Shown in pieces: positions 41,596 to 51,043 of a stretch of 64,000 nucleotides of DNA. The notes beneath the pieces are model-generated. The model saw nothing but the letters and a program-made list of their open reading frames with translations. It was not told the origin of the DNA and made no database searches. The translations under genes were made by a program, and so were the position numbers. The stretch covers positions 124,001 through 188,000 of the forward strand of contig JAVBNX010000001.1 of assembly GCA_031551275.1 (NCBI GenBank). The letters are read 5' to 3'. The DNA is from JAVBMJ01 sp031551275 (GTDB taxonomy: Bacteria; Bacteroidota; Bacteroidia; Bacteroidales; Rikenellaceae). The stretch's first letter is position 1, and each line of letters begins with the position of its first letter.

Positions 41596-43437
41596 GTGAT
41601 AAAATTCCGTTTTTTATTCCTGCTCGTTTGCGTTTGCGCGTTCCATTCCCTCAGGGCACAGAACGACACGGGAAGCGAGATCGTGTCCCATTCCAGGCAT
41701 ATCCTCATGGACGGGAACAAGCTCATCAGCACGGACAGCGTGGAGGTAATGATCTACGACCAACGGGGAGAGGACCGCGCCCGCATCCGGGTACACTACT
41801 CCAAAGGGGACGGGGTCACGGTCCACTACGCGCTGATCGAGGACAGATACGGGAGGGTGGTGCGCAAGATCAGGCGCAGCGAGATTACCGACGCCAACTA
41901 CCTCTCCAACTCGTCGCTCTACCAGGACGATTTCCTCAAATCGTTCGAGTTGAAGCACAACGTCTACCCGTACAGGGTCAAATACGCCTATACCGTTACC
42001 GAAAACAAGTATTTCTACGCGGGCCACCTTCCCTACCTGGGAAAGACCCCGGTCAAAAAGGGGGTGTTCGTGGTGCGGACGGCGGCAAACCGTCCCGTGA
42101 AATACAACCGGCGCAACATCGCGGAGCCCGGGATCGATACGGCGGGCAATCAGGTTACCTACACCTGGCATTACAGCCACACCTACCAAAAGCCCGATAT
42201 TTACATGCCGGAGGAGTGCTCCACCGCCCCGTCGGTAACGGTGCTCCCCGTCGATTTTACCTACGGCGTGGCGGGCAACTGGGCGAGCTGGTCCTCGTTC
42301 GGCAATTACATCTGGCGCCTGAACGCCGGGATGGACAAACTTCCCGACACGGAAAAAGCGAAGATCGACCAACTGCTCCAGGGCGTGGAGGATAAGAGGG
42401 AGCAGGTTAGGATCCTTTACCACTACCTGCAGGACTACAACCGCTACGTCAACGTCAAGCTGGGCGTCGGGGGCCTGAAAAGTTATCCGGCCAGCTACGT
42501 TTGCGCCAACCGCTTCGGGGATTGCAAGGCCCTGAGCAACTACATGGTCAGCATACTCAAACACGCCGGGATCGAAGCCTATTACACCCTGGTCGAGCTC
42601 TCCCGCACCGTACCTTACATAGACGAGTCCTTCCCCGACCAGGTATTCGACCACGTCATCGTAACTGTCCCGCTCCAAAACGACACGCTCTACCTGGAGT
42701 GCACCTCCACGAAAGAGCCTTTTGCCTACCTGGGGACCTATTTGCAGGGGCGCAAAGCCCTGCTGGTCAAAGAGCGCGGGAGTGAGCTGATCGGCCTGCC
42801 GGCCTTGACTCCCGGCCAGGTCGCGTGCACGACGCTGCTGGAGGCCGACCTCCGGTCGGGACAGAACGCCAAAATCACGATGGACGCGGTCGCGCGGGGC
42901 GGGGATTTCGAATTCTTCAACGCGCGATCGGAAATCTCGACACGCAACCTGACCGAGATCTTTATGAGGAATTACCTCTTCCGCGGCACGTTCGAGCTGG
43001 GGGATTACCAATTCCACAAAACCGACCGAGACAGCGACTCCATACGCCTGACCGTGAGCGGCGAGATCAGGGATTTCTACCGGCAATACGGGAAAAACGT
43101 CTCGCTGCAGCCCTTCGCCTTCTACCTCCCCGTTTTCGAGGAGCCCGGTGTGCGCCACTCGCCCGTCAAGCTGGACTACCCCCGAAAAGAACACTATACC
43201 GTCCGCTACCGCCTGCCCGAGGGTTTTTCCGCCCCCACCCCGCCGCCTGTAACCATCGAATCGCCCTACGGCTCTTACCGCAGCGTATCGCAATGGGAGC
43301 AAGGGACGCTGACCGTGAACAAAACGCTGATCCTCCACGCGGGCCGCATCGAAATCGAGGATTATCCCCAATTTTTCAGTTTCATTACCCGGATCCGCAG
43401 ACAAGAGAACTCTTCATATAACCTGGAAATAAGATGA
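41596..43437 (+). CDS. DUF3857/transglutaminase-like exported protein
   Basis: This 613-residue protein is exported (GTG start, signal peptide ending near HSLRA-Q). The N-terminal part is a DUF3857-type beta domain (about 30-230). A transglutaminase-like core follows (about 260-400) with Cys310 in RFGDCKALSNYM and His353 in FDHVIVTV. The usual third residue, Asp, appears as Glu368 in YLECTS. A C-terminal beta domain of the DUF3858 sort ends the protein (about 520-613). The active site is therefore largely intact, and a cysteine peptidase or amidase role is possible. The substrate is unknown. It overlaps the next, related gene by four bases. Confidence 0.8.
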   Translation: MIKFRFLFLLVCVCAFHSLRAQNDTGSEIVSHSRHILMDGNKLISTDSVEVMIYDQRGEDRARIRVHYSKGDGVTVHYALIEDRYGRVVRKIRRSEITDANYLSNSSLYQDDFLKSFELKHNVYPYRVKYAYTVTENKYFYAGHLPYLGKTPVKKGVFVVRTAANRPVKYNRRNIAEPGIDTAGNQVTYTWHYSHTYQKPDIYMPEECSTAPSVTVLPVDFTYGVAGNWASWSSFGNYIWRLNAGMDKLPDTEKAKIDQLLQGVEDKREQVRILYHYLQDYNRYVNVKLGVGGLKSYPASYVCANRFGDCKALSNYMVSILKHAGIEAYYTLVELSRTVPYIDESFPDQVFDHVIVTVPLQNDTLYLECTSTKEPFAYLGTYLQGRKALLVKERGSELIGLPALTPGQVACTTLLEADLRSGQNAKITMDAVARGGDFEFFNARSEISTRNLTEIFMRNYLFRGTFELGDYQFHKTDRDSDSIRLTVSGEIRDFYRQYGKNVSLQPFAFYLPVFEEPGVRHSPVKLDYPRKEHYTVRYRLPEGFSAPTPPPVTIESPYGSYRSVSQWEQGTLTVNKTLILHAGRIEIEDYPQFFSFITRIRRQENSSYNLEIR

Positions 43438-45422
43438 AAAAACTTGCCGTTACCGCCATCCTCCTCTTTGCTTTCGCATACTCCCGGGCACAGTACAGCG
43501 ATGTGTACGGGCAGGTTTCGCTCGACGAGCTCTCCATGACCGAATACCCCCTCGACAAGGAAGCGGAGGCCCTCGTGATCTTCGACCAGGGGTACTACCG
43601 TTTCGAGCGCGAAGAGAACGGCAACTCGGTCTACTTCGAACTCAACATGACCGTCCACTCGAAGATCAAGATCCTGCACGAGGCCGGATTGGAATACGCC
43701 AACCTGGAGATCCCCTACTACTACGAGGCCGGCTCGCCCAACAACATGGAGTGGGTTACCGTCGAGGGCACCGTCTACAACATGGTCGACGATCAGGTCG
43801 TAAAAACGCCTTTGGGCAACAGCCACATCTTCGAGGAGAACCCCCTGAAAAACCGCTTCCTGAAAAAGGTCGCCTTCCCGAACGTGCAGGTCGGGTCGGT
43901 CATAGAGTACACCTACACGATCAGGACCAGGCGCTTCTTCAACCTCCGCCCCTGGCATTTTCAGAGAACCATACCGGTCAGGAGCAGCATCCTGACCTAC
44001 CGGGCGGGGCCTTTCTACGAGTACGCGTTCATTTTGAAGGGGGCCAGCAAATTCGACGTGAGGGATTACCAGGAGGACGTATTCGACACCCAGTTCCTCT
44101 CGATGAAATACAGGAACGTGACCTATAAATTCGGGATGAACAACCTGACCGCCTTCCGCGACGAGGAGTTCCTTCCCAACACGAACGACTACATGGCCAC
44201 CCTCTACTTCGAGATGGCCAAATACTACGTCTACTCGACGGGGCTTTACCAGGAGGTCATGTCGACCTGGCCCGGCCTGTGCGGCGACCTGATGAAGGAC
44301 GCCGACTTCGGCAAGTACGTCGCCTCCGTGGCCAAGGATGGGGGCAAATTGCTTCCGCTCCTCGGGCTGGAGGGCAAAACGGAGCTGGAGAAGCTAAAAA
44401 TCATTACCGATTACGTCAAAGGCATGTACTCCTGGAACAAGTACTACTCGATCTTCGCATCGAAAAAGAGCAGCGCGCTGGCCAAGGAGAAGACCGGGAC
44501 GGTCGGGGACATCAACCTCTACCTGATCGGGCTGTTGAAGGCGGCAGGCCTGAACGCCGAGCCGGTCGTGCTGAGCGTACGCTCCTCGGGAAGGATATAC
44601 AAGGCCTACCCCTTCCTCTCGTTCTTCAACTACGTGATAGGGAAGGTCGAGATCGACGGGAAGAGCTACTTCGTCGACGGGGTCAACCCGCTGACCAAAT
44701 TCGACGAGGTCTCCCCCGAGTGCGCCAACGTGGAGGGATTGGTCGTGGCCAAAAGCGACAAGGAGCAATGGGTGCCGATCCTGCAAAACAAGATCTCCAC
44801 CGAGCACAACCAGGCCGATATCGTCATACAGCCCGAGACGGGGGATATGACCGTCGAGCTGACCCGGACCACGCAGGGCAACCACGCCCTGGAGGAGCGG
44901 ACCAAGTACAACGGCATCCGGGAGAACCTCAAAGGCCCCTACCAGCGCCATCCGGGGGCGGTACTGAAGGAGGCCTCGGCCGAGAATTTCCAGCAGACCG
45001 ACAAGCCCTTCATTACCCGCTACCGGTACGAGATAACCGGCGGGGAGAGCTCCCCCGGGAAGATCATCCTCAACCCCTTGCAGCACCTCGCCCCGGCGGA
45101 CAACCCCTTCAAGCAGAGCTCCCGCCGCCACCCCGTCGACCTGGAGTACGCCATCAGCGAGAGTTTTACCGCAAAGGTCCATATCCCCGAGGGCTACCGG
45201 ATCGAATACCTCCCAAAAAGCACCTCGGAGAACGGCGGGGGCATGAAATACAGCTATTCGGCGGTCGTGGACTCCCAGGGCAAGGTAATAACCGTTACCG
45301 GGGAGTACTCGTTGGCCAACTTCTTCGAACCATCCGTATACTTTATGCTCAAGGGCTTCTACGGGGAGATCGTCAACAAGTTCTCCGACGCGATCGTATT
45401 TGCCAGGACGGCGGCGGAATAG
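43434..45422 (+). CDS. DUF3857 protein with degenerate transglutaminase-like site
   Basis: This 662-residue exported protein (signal peptide ending AYSRA-Q) has the same plan as its neighbour: DUF3857 beta domain (about 45-280), transglutaminase-like core (about 300-430) and C-terminal DUF3858-like domain (about 555-655). The catalytic Cys position is Val357 (GTVGDINLYL) and the His is Tyr400 (FFNYVIG), so it is probably not an enzyme. Many Bacteroidota DUF3857 proteins show this loss. Coupled translation with an apparently active homologue suggests an active/inactive pair that works together. The stop lies six bases from that of the convergent transporter gene. Confidence 0.8.
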   Translation: MKKLAVTAILLFAFAYSRAQYSDVYGQVSLDELSMTEYPLDKEAEALVIFDQGYYRFEREENGNSVYFELNMTVHSKIKILHEAGLEYANLEIPYYYEAGSPNNMEWVTVEGTVYNMVDDQVVKTPLGNSHIFEENPLKNRFLKKVAFPNVQVGSVIEYTYTIRTRRFFNLRPWHFQRTIPVRSSILTYRAGPFYEYAFILKGASKFDVRDYQEDVFDTQFLSMKYRNVTYKFGMNNLTAFRDEEFLPNTNDYMATLYFEMAKYYVYSTGLYQEVMSTWPGLCGDLMKDADFGKYVASVAKDGGKLLPLLGLEGKTELEKLKIITDYVKGMYSWNKYYSIFASKKSSALAKEKTGTVGDINLYLIGLLKAAGLNAEPVVLSVRSSGRIYKAYPFLSFFNYVIGKVEIDGKSYFVDGVNPLTKFDEVSPECANVEGLVVAKSDKEQWVPILQNKISTEHNQADIVIQPETGDMTVELTRTTQGNHALEERTKYNGIRENLKGPYQRHPGAVLKEASAENFQQTDKPFITRYRYEITGGESSPGKIILNPLQHLAPADNPFKQSSRRHPVDLEYAISESFTAKVHIPEGYRIEYLPKSTSENGGGMKYSYSAVVDSQGKVITVTGEYSLANFFEPSVYFMLKGFYGEIVNKFSDAIVFARTAAE

Positions 45423-45428
45423 GGCCTC

Positions 45429-46424
45429 TCACAAAAAAAACAACGAGACCCCGGCCACGCTGATCAAAGCCCCCAGCACCTCGACGCGGGTTACCTTTTT
45501 CCTGTACAGCAAAATGTGCGGCAGCAGGATGATGATCGGCGTGGTGGCCATGATGGTCGAGGCGACGGCCGTGCTGGTGTACCTAACGGCCATCAACGAG
45601 CCCGACACCCCGAGGAAAGAGCCGAAAAACGAACCCGTGAAGACGCTACCCATCGCTTTGCCGCTGCGTCCGGCCTGAAGGAAAGCCCTGGCGCGGCCGC
45701 TTAAAACGATGATCAGCGCGAAGCCGAGAACGCCGGTCAGCACGCGGATCTGCGTGGCGGCGAAGGGGATGTACTCCGCCACGGCGCTACCCTGCGCGGC
45801 AGCCTCGTAGCAGGCCATCCCTTTTTTACTCAACACCAACCCGAGGCCCTGCCCCAGGGCCCCGCCGATCCCCATCAAAACGCCCCGCAAGGGGATCTTC
45901 AGGTTCAGACCCAGGCCGCCGGGCTTGTCGGGCACCGCGACGGTCACGCTGCTGGCCGTGGCGACCAGGGTTTGCTGCGGGGCCGAGGCGCCCGCGCGTT
46001 TGAGCACCGAGATCGCGATCCCCAACAGGGTAACCAGCATACCCAGGGCGGCCTGGAGCGAGAGCTCCTCCCCCAGCAGCATCCACCCGAACAGGGCGGC
46101 GAAGGGGGGCGCGAGGGTCATCAGAAGTTGGGAAAAACGCGCCGTGATCAGCGTATAGGCGTGGAAAAGGCACATATCGCCGAACACGAAGCCCACCAAC
46201 CCCGAAAGCACCATCCACAGCCAGGTCTGCGGGTCGGTGTGCGCGGGCAGCGCCGACCCGGTGGTGACGAGCAGCAACCCGCCCAAGAGCAAAGCCGCGA
46301 AGACCAGCCGCCACAAATTGACGGACAACGATCCGATCCGCCTGCCCGCGTACTCGAAACACAACGCCGATACGGTCCACGAGAAGGCGACCGCTACGGC
46401 TATGACCTCGCCCAGGTAGTGCAC
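45429..46424 (-). CDS. DMT-superfamily (EamA) transporter
   Basis: This 331-residue protein has ten predicted helices in two EamA repeats (about 5-142 and 180-330). The second ends with the typical LGALISVAGVSLFFL. A long loop (about 143-180) separates the halves. The start is GTG at 46424, immediately after the stop of the TPR gene, so the two are probably one transcript. The substrate (amino acid, nucleotide sugar or drug) cannot be predicted. Confidence 0.87.
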   Translation of the reverse strand: MHYLGEVIAVAVAFSWTVSALCFEYAGRRIGSLSVNLWRLVFAALLLGGLLLVTTGSALPAHTDPQTWLWMVLSGLVGFVFGDMCLFHAYTLITARFSQLLMTLAPPFAALFGWMLLGEELSLQAALGMLVTLLGIAISVLKRAGASAPQQTLVATASSVTVAVPDKPGGLGLNLKIPLRGVLMGIGGALGQGLGLVLSKKGMACYEAAAQGSAVAEYIPFAATQIRVLTGVLGFALIIVLSGRARAFLQAGRSGKAMGSVFTGSFFGSFLGVSGSLMAVRYTSTAVASTIMATTPIIILLPHILLYRKKVTRVEVLGALISVAGVSLFFL

Positions 46425-49400
46425 CTAACGCTTCTTCTTTATGACATACGTTTTGTCGTCGTTCTTCAACACCCGGTACATGAATTTGTTGAAGGCGGGG
46501 TACTCCTCCACCGAAACGAGCCCGGTTTTGGGGGTAAATTCCCTAACGGCCTTCAGGATGCCTTTTTTGGAGGTGTCGAAACGGACGCTGTACGAGGCGT
46601 TGGCGCAATCCAGCACCACGTCGGCGGGCTTCTCGGCCAGCTCCATCCCCTCGGGGATCTTTACCTCGATCGTCTCGATCGACTTGTCTCCGCTGTAATA
46701 GGCCCAGTTCAGGAACGGGTATTTGCGGGTCTCGAGGGCCAGCTCCTCCAGCGTGCCGAAGCTATCGGTCCACACCAGTTTGAAGATCTTCATGTCGGTT
46801 ACGTTCTGCACGATATTCTCCGCGACGACCTTGTATCGGTAGACTACCGAATCGGCCAGGTTGTCCAGGTTGCGGAATTCGAGGCCGGAGAGCGTAACCC
46901 GGGTGCGGTAGTCCGAAGCGGCAACCTCGCTGAACGATTTCTTCCGCTCCTCGGCGCCCATATCGGCGTAACTCTCCCTCATGTAGGCGCCCCGCGAGCC
47001 GTAGTTCATGCTCAGAAAATCGACCTTGTAATCGTCGTCTTCCAGTTCGACCGTCTTGCTCCTCACCACGATGTTGGGAATCTGGTGGATCTGGCTCACA
47101 GTTTTCAGGACGTCCTGCGTCCCGGCCCCGGGCTCCCTGATGGAGAGCAGCTTGGACTCGGTCAGCGACTCCGCGAACATGGCTCCGAAGGGGAGGTAAT
47201 TGCTGGTCAGTTCCAACAGGTAATGCTTGCCGTCGACGCTGAGCTCGGCCATCGCGTGGTTGAAGGCGTTGGAGGGGAGGGTCAACGTGTTGTCGGCGTT
47301 GTTGCGGGTCAGCACCAGCGCGACGTTGGCGTCGATGCCCGACTCGCGGCACATGGCGGTAAACAGCGTGGCCACGTCCTTGCAGTCCCCCAGGTGGGTC
47401 GAGAGGGTCCTCGAAGCCTTCTGGGGTATCTGGTTGTCCTGCATAAAGGTGGCGTTCAGGTACGAGGTGTTCTTGATGATGTACTCATAAAAGAGCTTGG
47501 CCTTTTTAAGGTCGCTCGCGTCCTCGCTGCCCTTGAGTATCTGGGCGATCGTGCTTTTGAGCACGTAGTCGGCCCTGAACTTGTTGGCGGTAACGTCCTG
47601 GTACCACTCCCGCACGAATTTCCAATCGGGGTAGTTGCTGTACAACAGGGTCGGCGCCACGTCCTGCAGGCTGGGCATCACAGGCTCCGCTTTGACCGAG
47701 GCCTGGTCGGTAAGTTCCCACTTGTAGAGGATCCTGTCGTCCTGCTCGGAGACGACCGGGTCCAACTCCCCGTTGACGAACTTGTAGGTAAATTTCATAT
47801 CCCGGGGCATGGCCATCATGTGGCGGACGTGCATCGTGGGGAGCGTATACCTGAAACAGCACCCGCCGTCGAACATCCGCGACAGCTTGCCGTAGTAATA
47901 GGTTTTTGTACGGTAGTTGAGGTGGAGCACGTCGCCGATCTCGAGTCCCGTGAAGACGATGTGGCCGTTGTCCGCCTCGGCCTTGACCTTCTGGCCGTTG
48001 GGCTTGATGACCTCCATTTTGTCCAGGGTAATGTTCTGGCCCGTGTATGCCGTTACCATGTACTCCTTCCACGTATCGACGCCCGCCTGATTGAGGATCT
48101 TGACCGCCAGTTGGGTGCGCGACTCGTTGGCCCCGCCCGGATGGTAGAGGATGTCCTCGCTCAGCGTGACGATGATCGAATTGTCCTCGGGGTAGTCCGC
48201 CGCGCTTCCGGCTTTGGCGATCAGGGCCTCCAGGTCGTTCTCGGGGAAATACTCCTCGAACTCCTTTTTCGCATCCAGGAGCCTGAGCTGCTGCAGGGAG
48301 TTGAAATGCCCGGGGAAGTAGTACAGCGCCTTCTCGTAGTTGGCCACCGCGTTGGCCTTATCGCCCTTCTCCTTGTAGGTATTGGCGATAAAGAAGTAGG
48401 CCACGGCTTGATAGGGCACCAGTTTAAGCAGCTCGCCCCCCACGGCAAGGGCTTTGTCGTAGCGCTGCATGTTGAACAGAACCTGGGCGTAACCCAAGTA
48501 GTAGCCCGAGGCGTAGGGGTGCTTTTTGATCCTCTCCTCGTAGAGTTTGAGCGCCTTGTCCACGCCCCCCTCCTTCATGTAGATCGAGGCCAGCACCTGG
48601 GCGGCGCTTTCGTTGTAGTACTTCTTGTTGTAATCCTCGATGATCTTCTTGGCCGCCTTGGTGTCCTTGAGGGTGTTTTCGGTAATCCGGTACAGGTCGT
48701 TCATCTTGGAGTAGTCCTCGGGGTGTTTGCGGTACTGCTCCCGGGCGAGCTCGAGTACCTTCTTGGAATCGTTCTCCTGCGAGGCGAGCCACTCCTCCAC
48801 GTCGATCGCGAATTCGTTGCGCCCGTAGGCGTCCACCAGCTTTTTGAGCATCTTTTTCACGTCGCTGATCTTCCCGGCGCCCTGGGCTTCGGAGATCAGC
48901 AACCTCATCCCCCAGAACGAATCGGGGTCCTTGGTCTTGACCGCCTCGGTTTCGCGCGTGGCGTAGGTTTGGTTCTGCGACCTGACGTAGCCTTCCGACA
49001 GCTTGATGTGGAGCAAACTCGAGCCCGGATTTTGCTCCTGGAGTGCGGTCAGCAATTCGATGGCCTCGTCGGTCTTGTCGGCGATCAGGTACTGCTCGGC
49101 CAGCATGATCCGGTAGAGCATGTTGCCGCTGTCGGAGGCGATGAGCTGCGATATCTCTTTTTCGGGATAGAATTCCAGCATGGCCGGCATCTGCGTCGAA
49201 GCGTCCTTGGTGTATTGCGCGTATTGGTGGCTGTGCCCCAAACCCAGCACCGGATAGCCGTCGCCGTCGACCAGGCGGGCGTAAAAATTACTCGTGGAGA
49301 CCTCGCCCGCCCCGAGCTGCAACAGGATCCTGTTGGCGCCCTTGTTGAGCTTGACCTTCGCCCCGTAGAGGTCGGTGCCGCAGTTGCGCTCGCTCTCCAC

Positions 49401-50183
49401 GCTCAACACCAAAGCGTCGTTTACCCACGCCTTGAGCGATCCCGAAACGCCCACGCTGAGGATTACCTCGCGGTCGTCGGGGCTGGTCACGAAGGTCTGC
49501 GCGTAGATGATCGCGTCGGAGGTCGTCACGTAGAAATCGGGGCGGTACCAGCCGTCCAACTGGTTTACCCCGGGATAGAACCACGAGACCTGCGCCCCGG
49601 TAATGCCCTCGAACTTGTCGCTCGTTTTGGCCTTCTCCACCGCGCCCCAGTTCTTGTTGAAGCCCCCGCCCGAGGTGTTGTCGAAACTCCCGAGAACCTC
49701 CCAATCGTAGAGCACGCCCGGCGCGCGGAAATATTTTTTGGCCGTCTCGAAATCGTTCAGCCCCATGTAGTGGTAGCCCAACGCGCCGTCGATCACCGTT
49801 TTGAGGTAGCCGTTCATTACCGGGCTCTTCTCCAGCTTCTGCAAAAAAGCGAGCTTGTCCTGCTCCAGCGCGGCGCGGGAGGTAAAGGCGAAGGGCATGT
49901 GGCTGCTCGCGTAAAGCAGGGCGTTGGCCTTGGGCGTCCCGTCGTAGGATTTGCTCAGGTTTTGGAAAGCCTGCTCCGTTTTCCCCTCGAATTCATCCAG
50001 CAGCGCCAGGCTCAGGTAAGCGTCCGAACTGGTCTGCTTGTCGGCCGCAGCCTGGTTGAAATACTCCCGCGCCTCGGCTCCCTTGTTGTTCAAAAAACTA
50101 TCCCAGCCCTTGTCGTACGCGCTTTGGGAATACGCCGCCAACGGCAGGATGGCTGAGATCAAAACAATCAGTCTATTCTTCAT
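46425..50183 (-). CDS. Large TPR, DUF3857 and transglutaminase-like exported protein
   Basis: This 1252-residue exported protein (signal peptide ending LAAYSQ) begins with TPR-like helices (about 20-165), a beta domain (about 195-300) and a second run of TPRs (about 340-620). A DUF3857 domain (about 670-830) and a transglutaminase-like core (about 860-1010) follow, then a C-terminal beta domain. The core keeps Cys934 in HLGDCKDVATLF and His in FNHAMAEL. The third residue is Glu in LLELTSN, as in the smaller homologue at 41.6 kb. The protein probably acts in the periplasm on, or as a scaffold for, envelope components. Nothing in it points to a specific substrate. Confidence 0.83.
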   Translation of the reverse strand: MKNRLIVLISAILPLAAYSQSAYDKGWDSFLNNKGAEAREYFNQAAADKQTSSDAYLSLALLDEFEGKTEQAFQNLSKSYDGTPKANALLYASSHMPFAFTSRAALEQDKLAFLQKLEKSPVMNGYLKTVIDGALGYHYMGLNDFETAKKYFRAPGVLYDWEVLGSFDNTSGGGFNKNWGAVEKAKTSDKFEGITGAQVSWFYPGVNQLDGWYRPDFYVTTSDAIIYAQTFVTSPDDREVILSVGVSGSLKAWVNDALVLSVESERNCGTDLYGAKVKLNKGANRILLQLGAGEVSTSNFYARLVDGDGYPVLGLGHSHQYAQYTKDASTQMPAMLEFYPEKEISQLIASDSGNMLYRIMLAEQYLIADKTDEAIELLTALQEQNPGSSLLHIKLSEGYVRSQNQTYATRETEAVKTKDPDSFWGMRLLISEAQGAGKISDVKKMLKKLVDAYGRNEFAIDVEEWLASQENDSKKVLELAREQYRKHPEDYSKMNDLYRITENTLKDTKAAKKIIEDYNKKYYNESAAQVLASIYMKEGGVDKALKLYEERIKKHPYASGYYLGYAQVLFNMQRYDKALAVGGELLKLVPYQAVAYFFIANTYKEKGDKANAVANYEKALYYFPGHFNSLQQLRLLDAKKEFEEYFPENDLEALIAKAGSAADYPEDNSIIVTLSEDILYHPGGANESRTQLAVKILNQAGVDTWKEYMVTAYTGQNITLDKMEVIKPNGQKVKAEADNGHIVFTGLEIGDVLHLNYRTKTYYYGKLSRMFDGGCCFRYTLPTMHVRHMMAMPRDMKFTYKFVNGELDPVVSEQDDRILYKWELTDQASVKAEPVMPSLQDVAPTLLYSNYPDWKFVREWYQDVTANKFRADYVLKSTIAQILKGSEDASDLKKAKLFYEYIIKNTSYLNATFMQDNQIPQKASRTLSTHLGDCKDVATLFTAMCRESGIDANVALVLTRNNADNTLTLPSNAFNHAMAELSVDGKHYLLELTSNYLPFGAMFAESLTESKLLSIREPGAGTQDVLKTVSQIHQIPNIVVRSKTVELEDDDYKVDFLSMNYGSRGAYMRESYADMGAEERKKSFSEVAASDYRTRVTLSGLEFRNLDNLADSVVYRYKVVAENIVQNVTDMKIFKLVWTDSFGTLEELALETRKYPFLNWAYYSGDKSIETIEVKIPEGMELAEKPADVVLDCANASYSVRFDTSKKGILKAVREFTPKTGLVSVEEYPAFNKFMYRVLKNDDKTYVIKKKR

Positions 50184-50267
50184 TTCGATGGGGTTAACGG
50201 ATTAATGAATCGGATGGTAAAAATACGATTATTTGGATAAACCGCAACACGGTGTGCTATATTTCAC

Positions 50268-50275
50268 TACATTTG
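50268..50275 (+). promoter_or_regulatory. -7 box candidate before xpaC
   Basis: TACATTTG matches the consensus, 28 bases before the start at 50304. A TTTG at 50232 is too far upstream to be its partner. Confidence 0.4.
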
Positions 50276-50303
50276 TGTTCATTCTGCAAAACTTAACCTG
50301 TAA

Positions 50304-51032
50304 ATGGCTTCGCCGAACAAAAAACCTAAAAAAAAGGATAACCGATGGATAGGCGAGACATTGCCTATCATGCTGTTCCAGGTATCCTGCGTAGGCTCCG
50401 TGTTCACGTTGCTGTATATGGGCGTGAAAGCGAGAAAACGCTCGTGGATCATACAATTTTTCATAGCGCTCGCATTGCTCGCTGCGAGTTTGGCATCCGG
50501 CAACGACAACTTCTGGACGGCGGCATTCCTGGGGGTGGGAGTCTACTCCCTGGTATTTATAGCAATGAACGTCAAAGAATTCATTGACCGGACCGGACTC
50601 GAAAGCAGCGGCACTCAAAAGCAACCGCCCACCCCGCAGGCCGCGTCCGACAAGGGGACCCAAATGATCGCCGACCTTCTCAAATGGAAAGGCGAGATCG
50701 AATCTCAGAGTTTGCGCGGCGACATAGACCAGATCGTAAGCCTGTCGAAGATAGTCCTCCAGAAGAGCGGCGCCGAAACCGACCTGTTTTTCAGCCGCTA
50801 CGACGCCGTGCTCAACAAATTGCTGCACAAATACGACGAGATCGAGAACACCCGCCTCGATACCGAGGAGATGGCCAAAACGATGAAGCTGATCGCCGAC
50901 GGCATCTGCGACATCGCCAAGGCCATGCGGCAGGATGTGAACAACATGTACAAGCAGGATTTGCTCGACATCAACGCCGAAACGTCGGTCTTCCTGCGCG
51001 AATTGCAAAAGAAGGGATTACTCGAACCATAA
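50304..51032 (+). CDS. XpaC-like membrane protein (TelA partner)
   Basis: This 242-residue protein has a basic N-terminus (PNKKPKKKDNRW), two membrane helices (about 20-40 and 48-90 as a hairpin) and a long helical cytoplasmic part (about 110-240). It resembles XpaC, the family once named 5-bromo-4-chloroindolyl phosphate hydrolysis protein. XpaC and TelA genes occur as a pair in many bacteria and are linked to toxic-anion tolerance and stress clusters. Here telA follows after 11 bases. The biochemical function is unknown. Confidence 0.8.
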   Translation: MASPNKKPKKKDNRWIGETLPIMLFQVSCVGSVFTLLYMGVKARKRSWIIQFFIALALLAASLASGNDNFWTAAFLGVGVYSLVFIAMNVKEFIDRTGLESSGTQKQPPTPQAASDKGTQMIADLLKWKGEIESQSLRGDIDQIVSLSKIVLQKSGAETDLFFSRYDAVLNKLLHKYDEIENTRLDTEEMAKTMKLIADGICDIAKAMRQDVNNMYKQDLLDINAETSVFLRELQKKGLLEP

Positions 51033-51043
51033 CCAACCCAACC

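Noticed and set aside
45972..50156. Open frame of about 1390 codons on the plus strand opposite the TPR/DUF3857 gene
   Set aside because: Same GC-third-position artefact. No signal peptide or domain; the minus-strand gene has a signal peptide and conserved motifs.
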